From the NCBI GenBank assembly GCA_009869945.1, contig WIXG01000344.1, forward strand, positions 17,525 through 81,524: 64,000 bases of DNA. Direction: 5' to 3'. Below, one piece after another: positions 39,018 through 51,300 of the stretch. This DNA is from Mesaphorura yosii (lineage: Eukaryota > Arthropoda > Collembola > Poduromorpha > Tullbergiidae). The notes beneath the pieces are model-generated. The model ran no database searches and was not told where the DNA came from. It saw only the letters and a list, made by a program, of their open reading frames with translations. Position 1 is the stretch's first letter, and each line of letters begins with the position of its first letter. Position numbers and translations under genes: made by a program.

Positions 39018-41428
39018 TCATTTCTTCCCATATCTTCTCAGATGATGTGCATAACTGGTAGGTCCGCCCAAAGCATTTGACACTGGTCCGGGATGAATTC
39101 CGTTAAGTACAGGCCCAATTCCATTTGGCGCCGGCAGTGTGTGCGGGCGTACGTGCGGATGTGGCGGAACTCTGCTCGGCCCGGACAGAGGCAGCAGTCC
39201 GTTACCAGGCACCGGGACAAGTCCGTTCGGCACGAGCGATGCCAGCACTTCATCCTCACCAAGTACTCGAGCCAGCATATTGCGCACGGCTGTTATTTGA
39301 GCTCCTCGTTGAGTGGCTGTGTGAAGATGAAACATAAACTTTACCTTAAAGATTTTATTGTGCAAACAAGGCGTGCCAAGTGTCAGGTACCATAAAATCG
39401 TCCTGTGTGTCCATACGTGTCCCAGCAACCGATTTGATTCTGACCGTTGTTGCGCAGCACTTGTGGGAAAACCATGATGATATTATTTAATTCAGCCACT
39501 TCCAGGTATCCACTGTTAATAATGTGATTTGAGCCCACAAATTCTCTGCAATTGCAAAAATGAGGGCCCCATGAGTGTCATGAACATGAGCATAAGCAGC
39601 GCACGTGGGCTGACGGATGGGCGTACCTTCCAGCTGAACATCCGTGAAAATAGAAATGAAGCATGCAACGCTGGCTTCGGCATGACGTCGGAATGTAAAG
39701 GAACCCAAGGTTATCCATTTCATAGCGCTCTTCTGATCCATAAAAGAACTCAGTTTGGTCAAAAGTTTGCAGGGGCTGAAGTGGGACCGCTTCTTTCACT
39801 GGAAAAATGACAGAACATCAAAGTCTGAAATTTCACGACGCAGCAGTGACGAATGACGTAATTACCTTTCGGATATCGGACCACAGCTTCGCCAAGCAGA
39901 AAATGAAGAGATTCAAAAGCTCCGGGAAGGTCACAGTTGGAAACGTAGAACGTCGGAGCTGAATCCGCAGCACAAGGAGCACCGAAGGAATGAGAAGGCT
40001 AACTCGCAAAGCAAACGCGTACAATTATCATGTAGGTATTTAGATGGATTAAGATTTGAGCCAATTGGTCTTGATCTTTGATCGGATAACGAGCGCTTAC
40101 CAGCGTTAAATTGGCTGCCTTCACACGCGTCCGAATCGCCCTATTATTCAAAATGTACGGTTCATAGACGTTGAGCACTGCGAGCGTTTGATCTATAACA
40201 AGTAAAAAAGATCAAAGTATTCTGTAAACTTGTTGACTGATCGTTATGTGTATCGTCTCAGATTTCGGCGAAGTTCATACCATAAAGGATTCGAACTATA
40301 GTATATGTCACAATGGAGAATGATCTTCTAGAAAGACTCTACTTACCCGTTGTGAAAAGAGCGTTTTGTGTTCCAGCAAACACGTAAAGCCGCTTATTTC
40401 TCAGATTCGCCGGGTTTTCAATCAGACCTTGACGAAAGTAGCTTTCGATGTCAACAAGTGCTAAATTTGGATGCCAGAGGCGTTCGCGAGGGAAGTTTCC
40501 AAGCGTCGTGCACACGTTGTCGTAATTCGCTTGGATGCCGTCTCCTGGACCACATCGGTAATAAGCTGGAAGCAATAAGCGACAAATTTACGGCATTGCT
40601 GATTTGATTGATCTTCTGCTTCTACTTTTGTCGAGTAGAGTTACTGCTTACAATGTGAGAAGGTAGCGATCCCGCTAAAAAGAGACGAGTAGGCGAACTG
40701 TAGCTGCTGGGCAAAAGTTCCACCGCTTGAGAATCCGGAAAGTGTGATGTATTCAGGGAATATGTTCAGCTTAACTGTAACAAGCAAGAAAAAGACAATT
40801 CAGGGCCATTCAACAGCATTAATTTCCGAAGTATTTTAATTAGGCAGGAGTTATGCACTCGTGCATCGTGTTAGCGCATGGCCAGGCCCCGCCGTTATAC
40901 GAAGTATAAATTATAATTTCACGGTCTTTAACTTTAATTCATGTCTATGGTCAGTTTTGGCTGATTTTGGCTTGGGAGACCGGTAGCGACCAGCGAGCAA
41001 GTAAGTAATACGTTCTTAGCCTACCCAGTCAGCACGCAATTAGGGATCAGTGACCACTAAAAGACTTGAACACTGTATACAACTTGAACCATGCAATAAA
41101 ATTCGACTCAATGATTTTCCCATTTCTCTCGTGTTCGTGGTCGCATTGCGTAACTTGACCGTGAAGAACGCGAATTTTTAATGCAGCACGAGAATTACAT
41201 ACTGTAACTCGCACGAATTCGCTTTCAGGCAAGCACTTAACTCTTAATGCACTTACCTAATCTCGTGTCCGCCAATTCGGTGGAACCTGGGGCTGCGAAG
41301 AAGGAAATTTGGCCTGCCCTCGGCCTGCCCAGCTTCTGACAGGAGGCGAAGAGGTGAAGGTGAGTGATGGCCGTGAATAAAATGCAAAAACTGGCACAAA
41401 ATCGGGTTAATTTGGTAGGGAAAAACAT
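39018..41428 (-). CDS. Secreted PHB-depolymerase-like esterase
   Basis: Eight minus-strand exons: 41257-41428, 40652-40774, 40347-40565, 40101-40192, 39866-39998, 39627-39798, 39391-39545 and 39018-39316. All junctions keep frame, giving 454 residues. The N-terminus MFFPTKLTRFCASFCILFTA is a likely signal peptide; an upstream ATG at 41509 is in frame but would bury it. The lipase box GFSSG (central Ser ~73) lies in EYITLSGFSSGGTFAQQLQFAYS. Further family blocks are YRCGPGDGIQ, LYVFAGTQN, SHSFGAPC, FYVSNCDLPGA, LHFYFHGC, GYLEVAELNNIIMVFPQV and CWDTYGHTGRFYATQ. These match poly(3-hydroxybutyrate) depolymerase-type alpha/beta hydrolases. The usual GTxD aspartate appears as Asn (GTQN), so activity is uncertain. 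The last ~70 residues are a Pro/Gly/His-rich tail. Natural substrate unknown. Confidence 0.88.
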
Positions 41429-44400
41429 TTTTTGGACGAGAATGCGTGCGACGCGAAACGGGAGATGAAAAGGAGAGCAAAATGAAGCTGCTGTATCACT
41501 CTGCCTCAATTAAATCAAATAGCAGGTAATTATGGTAGGTGCCCGTGCCACTCAGCTGCTGCCCTGCACTTGCACTTTTAAGTTAATTGTGACTCAGCAC
41601 AAAAAATCACGAGTAATTTACGTCCGTGAGTTCACGGCACAACAAGCCACGCCACTGTCACGATGAACATCACAAAAATCACAATTCACAGCAATGCGAA
41701 TGCGTCTGGTATCCTGTCCCGCACTGAACTGAGACAATAATTTCAAGAGTGCAGCCTTAAATTAAATTATAGCGTCGTCCGTCGTAGCGTCGATGAGAAT
41801 CGAGACGAATTAAGTTAATGAGTTTGACACACTGCACTGCAGAAAGTAAAAATTATTCGCGTACACGTACGAGGCAAAGGCAAAGAAGAAGTACGCATAG
41901 TACTCCGCTTGCAATTATGTAATATTTTGCTCTACATTGTTGTAGATGAGTAGCACGGTGCAAAAAACTTGTGCAGTAGTAAAAACCAAAGTATAAGACT
42001 GCTTGGGGAATTTTTATTACGAACAGATTCGCAAGTGCAAGTGAAAGGGTACATTCGTGCTGTAATGCATTCTGCAGAGCACGAGCACGAACGCGAACTC
42101 GCCCTCACAACGGTAATAATGCACCAATTCACGTTAATTATAAATATTAATATTTCTCGACCGCTGCAGTATTGTTATGATTAGAGTCGTATTGCTGCAG
42201 TCATAATAAATGAAAGCGACAGTGGCAAGTAATACGTTAATTTAATACGTACGTATGAAATGTGAAAGTTATAATTTTTTCGAATCGCGATGCGATTTGC
42301 GATGATTTTTTGTGCTTAACAAGCCTGCAATTGCAATCGCATTGCACTGGCAATAACTATAAACAAGACTACTCAGCAAGTACAAATGAGAATTCTGATG
42401 CGTCGGGCCGTAATGCCAGTCATGTGCTGTGCCGTAATCGTAACATATCCTGGGTCACAATGGCATGGCAGGCGGCAGCCGATGGGCAGTTGACGTATTG
42501 GTGTACACAACGATTAATGTAACCTTCTAAGGCAATTAAAGTGGAAGTGGCCTAATTAATTATGATTTGTGATTTTAGTGGTGTACAGGCAATCGTGCCG
42601 CGCATCGCGTATTGTCGAGATACCATCTTTCCGACACAAATCACACGGAAGGATTAATTACCATATTACCACCTACCTATCAGTTAACACGCCGATGCTT
42701 CAGGCTGAGGCTACCGCAGGTGTGACGTATGTAAACAAATATTACATAATCGACACGCGCGCTCGATAAAGAGGAAGTAAGTCAGATCGCCAGAATCTTC
42801 CTTCGGAAAAGGTTTTGGGTGCTTCTTGTATCTCATTTCTCATACGGCCCTGTGGGAGAAACTCGGATTACTTCCATTTCATTGCGAACGCGGCTTTGAC
42901 GAGGCTGAGGTTTACTTTCAGTTTCATTTCAGGCTCAGCGTCCCCACGATTCCAAACCACGCCACGCCACGCCACGCGTTGTTTATCTGGGGCATGCTGA
43001 GATTTGAGACCATTTTCATGCGTCATGAATGAGTCTCAGCCATGCGAATCCGTAATTATGCCTCCGTATCTCTTTTATCTCGTCCATCATTGCTGCTGGT
43101 GGCTGCTGTCTTTGTATCGTCAAATCGCTGGGCTGATTGCTATCTATGGAAGCCGTTGTTTTATGTTTTGATGTTTTTAGGACAATTCTCAGTGCATTTA
43201 CGTAAATGACTGGTAAATAATGTCAAATTCGTGTCAAATATTAATTTACACGTCGTGCCGAGTCAATTTTGCCAAGCTTTGTCAGGTAATTCCGGCTGGT
43301 GGCTGCAACTGCGGCGACGCCAGGCAGATGCTAAATTTTCTGCGAAATTCTGTGAATGAACAAACGATTAAGAGGCCTTGCAACCAGGAAACTGACTAAG
43401 TCCAAAAATGTTGCTATTTATTGCTTACCGTGATAATGACAGCTATTTGGGCTTGGCTTGGCTTTGGCGCTGGCTGTCTAAACTTAAATCACGTTTAATT
43501 GCAGTCAGAGCACACGCCTTTTAATGATAATCACATTTAATAGCGTTCATAAAATTGATTATGCATAACAAACTTGCATTACACTTGCACTTGCGCTGGG
43601 AGAGATTTTGCCGAAATTCAAGAAAAACTCGTTTCGAGGCGTAATGGGTAATAATAAGTTAACTTAAGTGCTAAATTATAAAGAAATAAAATCAATTTAT
43701 TCACCGCAGTTGAAGAGAGTAATTATACTTATTATAGTGGATTATCAACGACTCCCTCCTAAAAGAAATTTGAAGCTTGTGGTCGTCCTCATTGCTGCGT
43801 ATTACGGATTACGATAACTGAGTGCATGACTATACATTCGCCATTCGCACTTCGCATGTCCAACGTCCTTGATGACGATGACTGCATGACAAATTCTAGC
43901 CTGCAGAGATGAAAGTGCAAGTTCGTTCGTACCACGCTACGCACCTGTCTGGCGTAATTAAAAGTTGTCTCGATTCTAAGTAAAATCGACTCATTCATCA
44001 GCTCGATTAAAATGTGAAAAATTAGCACAGACTTTGTTTTGCAGTGCGAAAAGGTTCAAAATTCAGGAAATTGAAACCACGTTTAATTAAGTTTTCAAGT
44101 TCAAGCACAAATTTGCTATGTGAATGTCATTTCCCATTCATTGCGCTACAGCACTGAAACCGAAGCTCATCTGATGGATGAATGGACTGTGTGGGCTCGA
44201 TTTCAAAGGAATCTGTTCCAATGCAGACACCCACTGACCTATTCCTCTTTCCGCTTGTACCCCGTGCTCTCCATTCGACATCAATTACGGACGAGCATCG
44301 GCTATGATGCAAATTTTGCAATTTGCATTTGCAAACAAAATCTGTTCCACATCACCTTTACGTCACTTGTGCTGCATTTCTCATGTTGTGATGTTACGAA

Positions 44401-47400
44401 GATTTAAAAGAAAATGTCATATGTATGAAATGAAAGGAACTCGTTAATAGAAACATCGAATATCAAGTGCAGAGAGAGTAGAAAAGATGCGCTGGGCGTT
44501 GACAAGAGACAGAGACACATGAAACGAAATGAAATGCACTTTGATCATCATCGCTTGGTAACTGCCCACACGTCCACGTCCCTCATTTCGGTCATTTTGC
44601 GGGAAGAGTCCAGATGCTTGGCAACTCTCCGTGTATTACTTTGAGATCTTAATTTAGATTTTCCTGAATAGAACGCATACTACGACTACGCAATGACATG
44701 TGAAAGATCAATTTGACACAGCGTAATGTACTTTGTGTAAAGACGACAAAGAGATAAATGAAATAACGACGACAACGGCAACGACGTGAATGAATGTGAA
44801 ATTGAAACTGAAAGGTGTTAAAAGAAGTTGTCGTTCATCATATCATTTCGCGAAACAGTACAAAAGAACACAAAAACCTTTCTGATGTGATGCATTTAAG
44901 AATGTAAGAATTTACGACTCAAGATCCTGTGGTGCTATATGTGATTGTGGTTCAGTAAAACGGGAGTGACAGGCAAGGCAAGCATGCCATCGCCAGCATC
45001 TCGTCAGGATTAAAATCTCGTGAAACTTGAGAACTGAGGGCCTGAGACTGCGACGCACTCAGACGGAATTGACAAGAGAAAGACGTACGCACGCCACAGC
45101 ACGGCACTGCTCGCGCTTGGCCGCTGGTACAATAGAAATATGAAAATGAATTTGCATCAATCAACAATGGGAGTGGATTCGCCTCATATTTGAGCAGGAG
45201 CAGGAAGAGAATTGCTGCCATTGTTCGGGTCCCATTGAAAAATGACATTTTAATGCAGCCTCCATTGTATCTGCTAATAAATTATAATAAATTCATAGTT
45301 GCCTACATTTATCGCCAGCGCTGCCACTACCAATCTCCTCAAAAAGGTTTTAGTGGTTCTTGCCAGTTGCAAATGTGATTAATATTGCTTTGAGTCTTGC
45401 AGGCATAATTTATTATCTGTTGCAAAAACCCCAATTGAAATTCCAATCCATCATTCGTAATTTGATCATTAGACCCCTGTAATAAGAACGAAATTGATCG
45501 GGGGATCGTCGACTGACTGATTAGTAACTCATTAACTCGTTAAATTCACGATACGATAACCGTTTTAACCTTGTGCCATGTCTTGCTTGTTTATGCAAGG
45601 CAATAAAACTTTACCGCGGCGGTACGCGGATGATTGACTGCCAATGCCTCAAAGCATTTCACCATTTCACGTCGGCTCGTGTCTGCGTCGGCTTTGTTTT
45701 TTATGGCTGATTGTGATTGAGAAATAACCTTTTTGCAAGAAAACCAAAGCAAATCATATAATAACCGTAATAATAATGATGGCAATGACTTATTCTCTTG
45801 CGTGATGGGTCCTTGAGGCTGAGACACGCGAGACGCAAGACGCGAAAAGTGAAGACAAGACATGAGATGCAGTGCGAATTACAGTGATACAAGATCATGT
45901 AATAGTAATAGGTTTTGTTCTCTTTACCAGATTGCGATCCTGTAACACGCGCTGGTATTAAAAGCGGCATGCGGCGGCTTGTCGCATTGAATTTTGAAAT
46001 GACTGAAATCTTGAAGTATAAATTACGCTTAAAGTTTGAGATGCAAGGCCATAATTTCTCTTGATACTTGATGCTTGATACTTGATGCTTGATACTTGAT
46101 ACGAGATTCATGGATGAAGAGTTCACAATAATTGACTGACGACGACGAGACTACGGGGATCGTAAACTTGACATGAATCTCGCTTATCGCTGTCTATTTG
46201 TTTCAGTAACACCAAAACGGGCTTAAAAAGAAATCAAATGTCATGTTTTTAATTTTCATTGTGTAGTCTTTATGCAAGTCAATAAGTATTACTATATACT
46301 ACAATTAAATGTGGTGAATATCACGGTTGAAGAATTCAGAACTTCGTTTATGAGTTATTTGCAATTTGCATGCCGGCGACAATGGAAAATGCGCAGAAGT
46401 GAAACGACACGAGAACAAATACAAAGCAAAAGTGTCGCAGTCATAAAATCCATAAATTGTCATTATGACATATGCAATATGGGACATTGTGGCTTCTTTG
46501 CCAAAAACTGGCTATTCACTAGTTTATTGCTGGTGTGAGTAACGAACCATTTTGACAATTGCTCCCATTGTTAATACACACGCCATAATGCCATGCCAGA
46601 CGCATAAGGAGAAAGATTCAAGCATTCCGAGCTGGCTGCACTAATTAACTTTATTCGCGATTTTCCCATGCGTAATGCACGTCCCCATTTCATGCGTACA
46701 TTGCTTTGTGCGTTTATCAAAACCGGAAATACGTAGCAATATATTGATCTGGCAAGTCCACAAGTCACAAACTTATGAAGCTTCGATTGTTATTACCTTT
46801 TAATGATCTGGCAAGCATGTAATCAAGAACAATTTGCGACAAACAAGTGATTGATTGTTACTGAATATGCTTCTCCCGTGTTTGTCAAAAAATGTTGTAC
46901 TTTTGTACATATCAACGAATTTCTGAAGAAAATGGTCACGTATGTTAGTTGCATTTACCTTACTCCTGTCCTTTAATCAGTAAATGAATTCAGAGAATTG
47001 CTGACGTGTTTACTTAACGCACCTGTCGTCATCAAAGGTCAATAATTCAATGGAAAGTGCCATTCATTGTGCGTCGCGCCGCTGACTGATAACGTGACAA
47101 CCCTTCCTTTCTACAGTCTCTTCATAAGTAAGAAATCAGGAGCCATGATGCTTGATACTGGATGCAGGTAGCAACTTTGTCAGGCGCATTGCGACTGTTA
47201 ATTTGGCTATTGAATCTTATGAAAATTGCTCTTCCGTTAATGATTCAACTAATGACGCACTGTCCAAAGTGACATCGACGTTTGAACTCTTTGAACAAAG
47301 TATGAACCGATTCATCCATTAATTTGAAAAAATTCCGAGAATTGAACTCACTGAAATTCCTGAAACCGGCGCCAATTATGCATCTCTTCGTAGCCCGTGC

Positions 47401-48302
47401 CCTTTGACGTTTCATTTTCATGTGGACAGTTTCTTGATAATTTGTCACGTATAACCTACGCACGTAACTGAAGCTTCAGTTTATGGATGACAAGTTCTTG
47501 AATTTCTAATCAATAACTTCTGCTGCTAATAACACAACCACGTGTGTGTATGTACGCGATTGTCTCATCGAATGACCTTCCAGCTGCGACGACTGGCTCG
47601 GCCGCCAAAACGAAGTCAAGCGCAAGGTTTCAGTAAAGCAGCAATGCCGACAGTTGCGGCAACTGATGACTCAGTTCGTCGGCTTTGAGCTGAATGAAGG
47701 CTAGACTGTATCAGCAGTATCGGGTTTAAAGCGCTGAGCCAATAAATCCCCGGCTAATTTTTATGTTCTCACTCATTAAATGTGTCATGTAATTATGTTT
47801 ATGTATATGTGTGCCATTAGTCACTCTTCATTCGTGTTCAGCATTATTTTCAGCTAGTTTGCTTAGCAGTAGTGCTGTGCTACTAGTTACCAGTGACAAG
47901 AATTTGCTTTGTTACACACGACCCGGGTCTCGGTCTATTCAAACCACGGCCTTGCTGTGAATCCAGTCCTTTAACGCAGGTACCTCCACCTTCCAGTTGT
48001 GCTGTTTACAAGTAATTCTAATCCTGCTGTTATCTTATCTGTACTTTTACCTCAGTTCTTCGTACGTAAGTAAAGGATTTGGACGTGTGAAGCGGAATTA
48101 AGTTACTTAAGCAGACACGACTTGGCCCTCATTTCACTATCATTCGTCCATGCATGCGGTAAACATGTGCCTACACCTGACCGAGTTTGGTTTCTAACTG
48201 AAGAAGTTACTGATTCTGCTCTGCCTTCAATTCAGCCGATCAGCATTTGACACTGATACCTAGATTTAAATCTGTAACTCCAAACTACCGTGCTCTTTCA
48301 CA
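41429..48302. other. Long intergenic region
   Basis: Nearly 7 kb of AT-rich DNA between two divergent genes. It contains short simple repeats (CCACG units at 42957-42979 and a 14-bp minisatellite at 46060-46103) but no open frame with motifs or splice structure. Regulatory elements of both flanking genes may lie here. Confidence 0.45.
46060..46103. repeat. 14-bp minisatellite
   Basis: About three copies of CTTGATACTTGATG in tandem, itself made of two near-identical 7-mers. A related single copy GATGCTTGATACTGGATGC lies near 47148. Confidence 0.8.
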
Positions 48303-51300
48303 ATGTCAAGTCTTCTTAAAACGGTGCAACTCTCCAATGCACTTCGCCAATGTGTCCTTCTCCGCCGTGGATTGAGTTACACACAACAAATGCTTCAGAA
48401 TGACCATGAACACTTGCTCCAGAGAAGATATCAGCAAAAGCAGCAAGGCCTACTGCTGCAGACGCAGCAAGCGCAAGGTTCAAGGTGCTTCTCCAGTTCA
48501 AGCAAGACTCCGACGCAACAGGAGGTAATGTACATACATTGCAGCGTTTCTTGCTTATTTAATGTGGGTAGCTTGTCTGGGTCTGGTTAGTCTGGTGAAA
48601 TTTTCGATAAGATAACCGAGTTGAACTTTGATGTATTTAAGATCACGACTGCCAGTAAGACCAAAATCCAATCCACTTAACATGTCATAAACGCGCGCGT
48701 TCTTAATATATGAGTTTTTAGTTTGATTTTAATTAGAAAAAGTTCTTAAGAGTTAACGTGCCACACGCAGCGCAACGAATTGTTCTTCCATCGAGTCAAG
48801 GAAATGATTGGAATTAATTAAACCTCGTCAGTTATGAAAAATTCATTACGAATTCCCCTTTAAGCAGTCAACAGCTAGCAGGGGGTCAAAGCCACCTGAC
48901 ACACAAGCATGCTATGTCGGTTCACAAAATAACATGAGTATGACGTGGGCAGGATTGAATTGTTACCTGAGCCGATCCTACTTTACTAGCATAGAATACA
49001 ATTACGGCTACTTGTGAAAAACGCCGCGCTGGCTCATTGACTCAGATATTTACTGTTTACTCAACACGAGTGCAGTTTCGTATTCGCATGTTTCTTGGCA
49101 AGTTGACTTCCTCCTACGCCCTACACTTATATACTCATTCATCCGAATTTATTTGACAAAACAAAGTCACACATTAAGAAATGAAACGATACGCAAACAC
49201 TTCTGAGATCTGAGAGCCTGAGAACTTTAGGATTCAAACGAAGAAGGAATGTTGCAGTTCCTCCGACTTGATTTTGATTCAGTTTACATTGCTTACAGCC
49301 TTCGCTCTTTTTTTAAAGGACAATCCGCAAGCTAGTCCCGATTCACGCATGCTACGCTCAATTGTGAGCACAGTTTATCAAAATCCATTGAAAACTTGAA
49401 CAATTACAACTTAATTGTCTCAAAAATGCCAGCACAATGCTAATTGAAGGTTGTATAACACGCTACACGCACAGACTGCAGACGCATGAACAAGAATTTG
49501 TTATAATCATCAAAGGCGTGGCGAGACAATAAGCTCATCAAGAATGTAAACAAGTATTGCAAATAGCTAAATTCATTCAGCATTCCCCATTTCTTGCAGT
49601 TTTGCTGAAACTTTGCTAATTCAGCATTAAAAATCCCGGATAAAGACAAAATCTGATTCTGAGCGACTGAGGCTTGCGGCAAGGTCTTTCTTCCTTTTGT
49701 GTTGTGCTCTGCTGTGCTGATATGCTGTTCATTCATGAGTTGGCTTCCTAGCCATTCGCTTTTCGCGAGACAAGTGTGACGAATTTGATCCATTAATTAT
49801 AATTTGTCGCTTCCGTAGTCTACGTAGTCTTGGACCTTTTGTATTTATGCTGAGTTCATGCTGACTCGCTAGCTAACTTGACTTTACAATGCTTTGCCTA
49901 TTTGCTTTGAATTTCAGCAATACAAGGAACAGCAACAGCGGAATGAAGAAGCCGGTGTCCTGACTGAACTGGTTCGTGACTTTTTGGACCCCGCAGGATT
50001 CTACGAAGCTGTGCGACATATTGGAATCGATTTCTTCACCGGTGTTCCCGATTCACTCTTGAAAGGTCACCTTAATAGTGAATAGTTAACAATGCTTACA
50101 TGCAAAAATTAGTAGACTATTCTGGGACGATTCATGAACGATTTCATTACAAGCGCCAAAACATATTAAATGAAGAGGGGTCGAAAACATCGACTTTTAA
50201 TGTTTTAATTGGCTGACACTCGACAGACGTCAAAAGAAGTGGAAAAGGAAAAGCGCTTAACCTTTCACGTCATCATTTCCTTTAACGCGTCAGCTGAAAA
50301 TGTTCGAATCAATTATTCATCCTTTCAGTTAACGATTTGCCGTTGCCCACGAACAAGTCATTTCCCTTTTGGCTGGAGATCTTGGAAACTTTTTACTTCT
50401 CACATTAACACAACATAACGTAGTAAACATTAATTTAAGACAAGACAGTCGGAGTGCTCGAGAAAGCAAACAAACATCGCAAAGTTAGCGAGCAGCGTGA
50501 GCGTTCTGTGTGATTCTTCCAACCGAAAGCAAGCAAAATAGCGAAATAGCAGCCACAAAGAAAGGAAATAAATTGAGAAGATTCGATGAAGTGATCTGTA
50601 CAAATTACAAGGCACTTTACGGCTCACAAGAAGTTGTTGGTTGTTGTTGTCGGTGGGAGTTGACGTTGACGCTCTGACGTGCTTTCGTTTTCGCTCAGCG
50701 AAGCAACCTCAATCAAGAATCAAGACTCTTCGTGTTGTCGAAATTCAATCTTTGCGAGTCGCTTCAAAGGAAGCAGAAACTTACAAATTGCCAGAGCTCG
50801 TTTTTCATAGCAGAAGCCCAGATTTTCGTTTTTCTAATTGATGAGAAGCAAAGCGAGAACGAAATGCGGAGGTGGGCAGATGAGTTTTAGGTTTCCTTTC
50901 ATTTTATTCGCATCAAAGTTACGGTCCCTTGAAGATCGAGTTTCTTAGCGCTACGTTATTTACTAGTCTCCATCCTATCGATGTCCTCGTTAATGAAATT
51001 CCACTTAAAATCGTCAGATTTTTGCGGTTACGTGAATGACATGGTCCCAGCTTCGAACCACGTCATCACCTGCAACGAAGGAGCGGCCGTGGCGTTGGCT
51101 GCGGGCTACCACCTGGCAACGGGAAAGGCGTCGATGGTGTACATGCAGAATTCTGGACTTGGAAACGCAGTGAATCCGCTGGTCAGCCTGTGCGCGCCTG
51201 AAGTATACGCCATTCCGATGCTGGTGCTCGTCGGCTGGCGTGGAGAGCCTGGAAAGCGCGATGAACCGCAGCACCGCGTTCAAGGACAAGTCACACCAGG

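Noticed and set aside
42957-42979. CCACG tandem units that resemble a CRISPR-like or satellite array
   Set aside because: Only about four 5-bp units; a short microsatellite.
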